This document shows positions 61,143 to 64,000 of a stretch of DNA of 64,000 nucleotides, one piece after another. The number at the start of each line of letters is the position of its first letter. Position 1 is the stretch's first letter. The notes under the pieces are model-generated. The model was not told the origin of the DNA. It was given only the letters and a program-made list of their open reading frames with translations, and ran no database searches. The translations under genes were made by a program, and so were the position numbers. Origin of the DNA: Actinomycetes bacterium (GTDB lineage: Bacteria; Actinomycetota; Coriobacteriia; Coriobacteriales; Eggerthellaceae); the NCBI GenBank assembly GCA_023394615.1, contig JAEXAI010000017.1:88124-152123 (forward strand). Direction: 5' to 3'.

Positions 61143-62051
61143 ATGCACCCTAATATGAACGACGGATCTTACGATGAAATGGAAAACCCCGGCCGCAACG
61201 ACGAATGCTGGTGCGGCAGCGGAAAGAAATACAAGAAATGCCACTTCCAATTCGACAAACGCCTTGAAATGATGGCCGACCAAGGGCTTGAAGTGCCGCC
61301 TCGCTCGTTGCTGAAAACAGCCGCAGACATCGAAGGCGTGAAGCGCAGCGCAAAGGTGAACGTGGGAGCACTGGACTACGTGGCCGAACGTATCAAGTCC
61401 GGTATATCGACCCAGCAGATTGATGAATGGGTACACGATTACACCGTCGAGCAGGGAGCCACCCCCGCGCCGCTCGACTATGAAGGCTATCCTAAAAGCG
61501 TGTGCACATCCATCAACGAGGTCGTCTGCCACGGCATTCCGTCGGATACGGACATCCTAAAAGACGGCGATATCGTGAACATCGATTGTTCTACCATACT
61601 CGACGGGTATTTCTCGGACTCCTCGCGCATGTTCTGCATTGGCGATGTGTCCCCCGAAAACGAAAAACTCGTGCGCGTGACGAAAGAAGCCATGGAAGCA
61701 GGATTGGCCCAAGTGAAGCCATGGGGATTTTTAGGCGACGTAGGCCAAGCGGTGAACAACTACGCTAAAGCCAACGGCTTTTCGGTCGTGCGTGAATTCG
61801 GCGGACACGGCATCGGTTTGGAATTCCACGAGGACCCATTCGTCGGGTTCACCACAAAAGCGGGCACAGGCACGATAATGGCCCCTGGATTGATGTTCAC
61901 CATCGAGCCGATGATTAATCGAGGCCAGCAAAATATCGACATGAGCGATTCGAACGGCTGGACGGTGCGCACAGCAGACGGATTGCCTACGGCGCAATGG
62001 GAGATTCAAATAGTCGTGACGGAAGACGGCTTTGAGCTGCTATCTTGGTAA
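61143..62051 (+). CDS. map: Type I methionine aminopeptidase with N-terminal SEC-C motif
   Basis: The product of about 302 residues starts with a SEC-C zinc motif (NDECWCGSGKKYKKCH; Cys22, 24, 33 and His34) and continues into a pita-bread aminopeptidase: SVCTSINEVVCHGIP, IVNIDCSTILDGYFSDSS with the two metal aspartates, GGHGIGLEFHEDP with the metal histidine, and FTIEPM with a glutamate; the last ligand is in QWEIQIVVTEDG. It removes the N-terminal methionine of new proteins; the SEC-C domain likely binds the ribosome. Start choice between ATG 61143 and 61155 is not settled. The TetR gene follows 28 bp downstream. Confidence 0.92.
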   Translation: MHPNMNDGSYDEMENPGRNDECWCGSGKKYKKCHFQFDKRLEMMADQGLEVPPRSLLKTAADIEGVKRSAKVNVGALDYVAERIKSGISTQQIDEWVHDYTVEQGATPAPLDYEGYPKSVCTSINEVVCHGIPSDTDILKDGDIVNIDCSTILDGYFSDSSRMFCIGDVSPENEKLVRVTKEAMEAGLAQVKPWGFLGDVGQAVNNYAKANGFSVVREFGGHGIGLEFHEDPFVGFTTKAGTGTIMAPGLMFTIEPMINRGQQNIDMSDSNGWTVRTADGLPTAQWEIQIVVTEDGFELLSW

Positions 62052-62079
62052 ACTGACTCGCAACTTGAAGGAACAGCCT

Positions 62080-62679
62080 ATGGGTAACGATGACAATAAG
62101 AATTGGCGCGCAGCACGAACCCGCGAGACAATTGATAAAACATTTCAGCAGATGATTTGCGAAATGGACGCGAACGCCTTGAATGTGAAGAACATCTCGG
62201 AGGGCGCCGGCTTCAACCGCAAAACTTTCTACTTGCACTACAACTGCATAGAAGACCTGTTCCAGCACACGTGTGATGAGATTTGCAGAAGCTATTCAGA
62301 GAAAATGCCGCTTTCTGAACTCGATTCATACACAGAGCCAAATGATGAAGAGAAAGTGATAACACTCTTCTCGCGCGGATTCTATGAATTCTTCACGGCT
62401 CAAGACCCGTATGTGGAGCGACTCCTTTGCACGCCGAGTTATTACGTTTGGGGCAGTCGCATCATCGACACCTGCGCTGATATAAACCGCCAACATCGCA
62501 ACATCTTCAAAGACATGACCGAAGAAGAGAAAGCCCTGTTCAACAACTTAACCGCCGTAAGCCTGTTCAACACCTATCGGCAGTGGGTAGCTCTTGGCAA
62601 GAGTATTTCCATAGACACCTTGGTTGAATTCTCGAAAAAGTATATCTACCCCCGCGCGAGCGGTATATTCGTCGGCTAA
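62080..62679 (+). CDS. TetR-family transcriptional regulator
   Basis: Start at ATG 62080 with GAAGGA seven bases upstream. The 199-residue product has a TetR-like helix-turn-helix (LNVKNISEGAGFNRKTFYLHYNCIEDLF, about 34-61) and a helical C-terminal domain with TetR_C-like LTAVSLFNTYRQWV, similar to DhaS/YfiR-type regulators. It may be co-transcribed with map. Its target is not evident: the next gene is convergent. Confidence 0.88.
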   Translation: MGNDDNKNWRAARTRETIDKTFQQMICEMDANALNVKNISEGAGFNRKTFYLHYNCIEDLFQHTCDEICRSYSEKMPLSELDSYTEPNDEEKVITLFSRGFYEFFTAQDPYVERLLCTPSYYVWGSRIIDTCADINRQHRNIFKDMTEEEKALFNNLTAVSLFNTYRQWVALGKSISIDTLVEFSKKYIYPRASGIFVG

Positions 62680-62696
62680 AAATCGCCGAAAGCAGC

Positions 62697-62733
62697 ACCC
62701 CGGCTCCTTGGCTTTCGCCTTTGAGTCCGGGGT
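62697..62733. terminator. Hairpin between convergent TetR and transporter genes
   Basis: ACCCCGG-CTC pairs with GAG-T-CCGGGGT with a one-base bulge. It lies between convergent stops; no long T-run is seen on either side. Confidence 0.4.
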
Positions 62734-62783
62734 ACAATCGCATTCGGAACGAACGGAAGGGAACCTTGGGAAGGTTAGTCCCC

Positions 62784-64000
62784 TTAGCCTCCGAACGCGG
62801 CCAGCAACATCCTGATCAGCGGATAGCCGATGAAGATGTAGCAAACCAAGGTAATGATGCACATCGGCAGACCGATGCTTAAAATGTCCTTCGTGGAGTA
62901 AATCTTCCTATTGCCGAACATCATGCCAGCATGCGGGGATGCGGCAGGGGTCAGCATGGCCACGAACACCATCATGATGACGCCCATCTCAACGGGGATC
63001 GGGTTGATGCCCAGCTGATTGGAGAACGTGATGACGACCGGGGTGAGCACGACGGCCATGGCCGCGTTGTTCGCGAAGTTCGTGATGATCAAGGCCACGG
63101 TGAACATCAATGCCACGAACATCATCTCGGACTGGCCGCCCAGAATCGGGGTCAGCGCCTGCACCAGCCAAGTGGTAACACCGGTAGCGGAATTCGACAG
63201 CGTGTTCGCGCCATAGACGGCGGCGGCGATCATGAAGAAGATGCCCCAGTTGAACTGCTTGTAGGCGACCTCTTTGAAGTCGAGCAGCGGCTTGCCCTCA
63301 TAGCGCACAATCAGGAAGACCACCACGAACGCGGCAGTGGTGCCCAGAACGCCGATGTAGTTCAGGAAGTCGGCAACGGGGTTGCCCTTCATGAAGTTCG
63401 GCACCAGCAAGGCGATCAGGTAGATGGGGATCATCCACATGAAGGCCTTCTGCTGAAAGTTCATCTTCGGCAGCGGCATGGTCTCTTCCATCATGGCCGG
63501 ATCGACCGCTTTCAGCTTGCTCACGTCTACCTTGAAGATCTTCATGCCAACCAGATAGATAGCCATAATCAAAGTGGTCATAACCAGGTCGGCTACCATA
63601 TAAGGAACGTAGGGGATTTGCAGCGCATTGCCCATTGCGGCGCTCATAGATGAGAAAGCGCTGATGGGAATAAGCTGCGCGCCCATGAACGGGAAGAACG
63701 GCTGAGCCAGAGTCATGACCAGGAACGTGCCTACGAAGAAGAACTTCCAGATAGTATCCTCGCGGCTGATGTCCATGCCCTGGACCAGACGCATCGCAAT
63801 GGGCCACATGATGATCAAGCCCGTGATTGGTGACACCAGTGTGGAAATCACAAAGCAGCAGGCAAAGTAGACGGCCAAAAACACCCACGGGCGCCCCTTG
63901 AATATCTTCCTTGTCAGGAACCACTTCGCGATGTATTTGGTGTCGCCCACCTCATCGACCGCGCCGAACAGGATCATGGCGAACATGACCAGCAGTACGG
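62784..64000 (-). CDS. SLC13/DASS-family anion transporter, N-terminus off the window
   Basis: The minus-strand frame is open to the right edge (VLLVMFAMILFGAVDE...), so the N-terminus is missing; 405 codons plus part are seen. The product is very hydrophobic with about ten TM helices, and has two SLC13-type helical hairpin regions: VSPITGLIIMWPIAMRLV and FANNAAMAVVLTPVVITFS, with TPAASPHAGMMFGN near the end. The SLC13 (DASS) family carries dicarboxylates, citrate or sulfate with sodium. A long soluble loop (KVDVSKLKAVDPAMMEETMPLPKMN) divides the halves. Substrate cannot be told. Confidence 0.88.
   Translation of the reverse strand, partial: VLLVMFAMILFGAVDEVGDTKYIAKWFLTRKIFKGRPWVFLAVYFACCFVISTLVSPITGLIIMWPIAMRLVQGMDISREDTIWKFFFVGTFLVMTLAQPFFPFMGAQLIPISAFSSMSAAMGNALQIPYVPYMVADLVMTTLIMAIYLVGMKIFKVDVSKLKAVDPAMMEETMPLPKMNFQQKAFMWMIPIYLIALLVPNFMKGNPVADFLNYIGVLGTTAAFVVVFLIVRYEGKPLLDFKEVAYKQFNWGIFFMIAAAVYGANTLSNSATGVTTWLVQALTPILGGQSEMMFVALMFTVALIITNFANNAAMAVVLTPVVITFSNQLGINPIPVEMGVIMMVFVAMLTPAASPHAGMMFGNRKIYSTKDILSIGLPMCIITLVCYIFIGYPLIRMLLAAFGG

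Overview
The window looks like a chromosomal piece of an anaerobic actinobacterium of the Coriobacteriia, most likely Eggerthellaceae. This is an inference from gene content: two membrane-anchored LuxR regulators, a BTAD-type regulator, a Tat-exported molybdopterin oxidoreductase operon, an EFR1-type flavodoxin/ferredoxin, a ferredoxin-fused aldo/keto reductase, a giant BadF/HgdB-type dehydratase-like protein and meso-diaminopimelate dehydrogenase. The DNA is moderately GC-rich, with frequent GTG and TTG starts and clear purine-rich ribosome binding sites. No phage, IS transposase, CRISPR array or rRNA was recognised.

Layout. 1-2242 holds the 5' part of a large BTAD regulator (minus strand, running off the left edge). 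tRNA-Glu(CTC) and tRNA-Gln(CTG) follow, with a promoter and a terminator, then a NYN/OST-HTH protein, an amidohydrolase, an alpha/beta hydrolase and the tRNA nucleotidyltransferase. 7994-17187 is the most interesting block: a TetR regulator facing, across an AT-rich intergenic region, a tightly coupled operon of PlsC-type acyltransferase, two GT8 glycosyltransferases, a second PlsC-type acyltransferase and a 1562-residue BadF/BadF/HgdB fusion resembling anaerobic plasmalogen synthase. It reads as an ether-lipid or glycolipid pathway. recN, dtd, a MerR/TipAS regulator with a textbook 19-bp-spacer promoter and an EFR1 ferredoxin follow.

22014-31715 is a respiratory unit on the minus strand: an unknown 289-aa protein, DmsA-, DmsB- and DmsC-like subunits, a TorD chaperone, and NapG- and NapH-like iron-sulfur proteins, with a membrane LuxR regulator upstream. 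31760-40831 contains an Rrf2 regulator, a GT39 enzyme, uvrB, yjbQ, coaE, mnmA and an OatA-like acyltransferase.

41452-51563 is a surface-protein locus: a 97-aa leader gene, three secreted proteins with non-canonical C-terminal sorting signals (one carrying nine repeats of about 100 residues), and a divergent membrane LuxR gene whose 5' end appears to lack a canonical start codon. rpsA, a pilM-pilN-pilO cluster, the aldo/keto reductase, a HelD-type helicase, ddh, a SEC-C methionine aminopeptidase, a TetR regulator and the 3' part of an SLC13 transporter complete the window.

Non-coding structure is unusually rich. Two intergenic inverted-repeat elements of 209 and 210 bp share ends and an identical 17-nt core at the same offset. 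A third, shorter inverted repeat is flanked on both sides by short tandem repeats. Two candidate regulatory boxes lie next to the two membrane LuxR genes.
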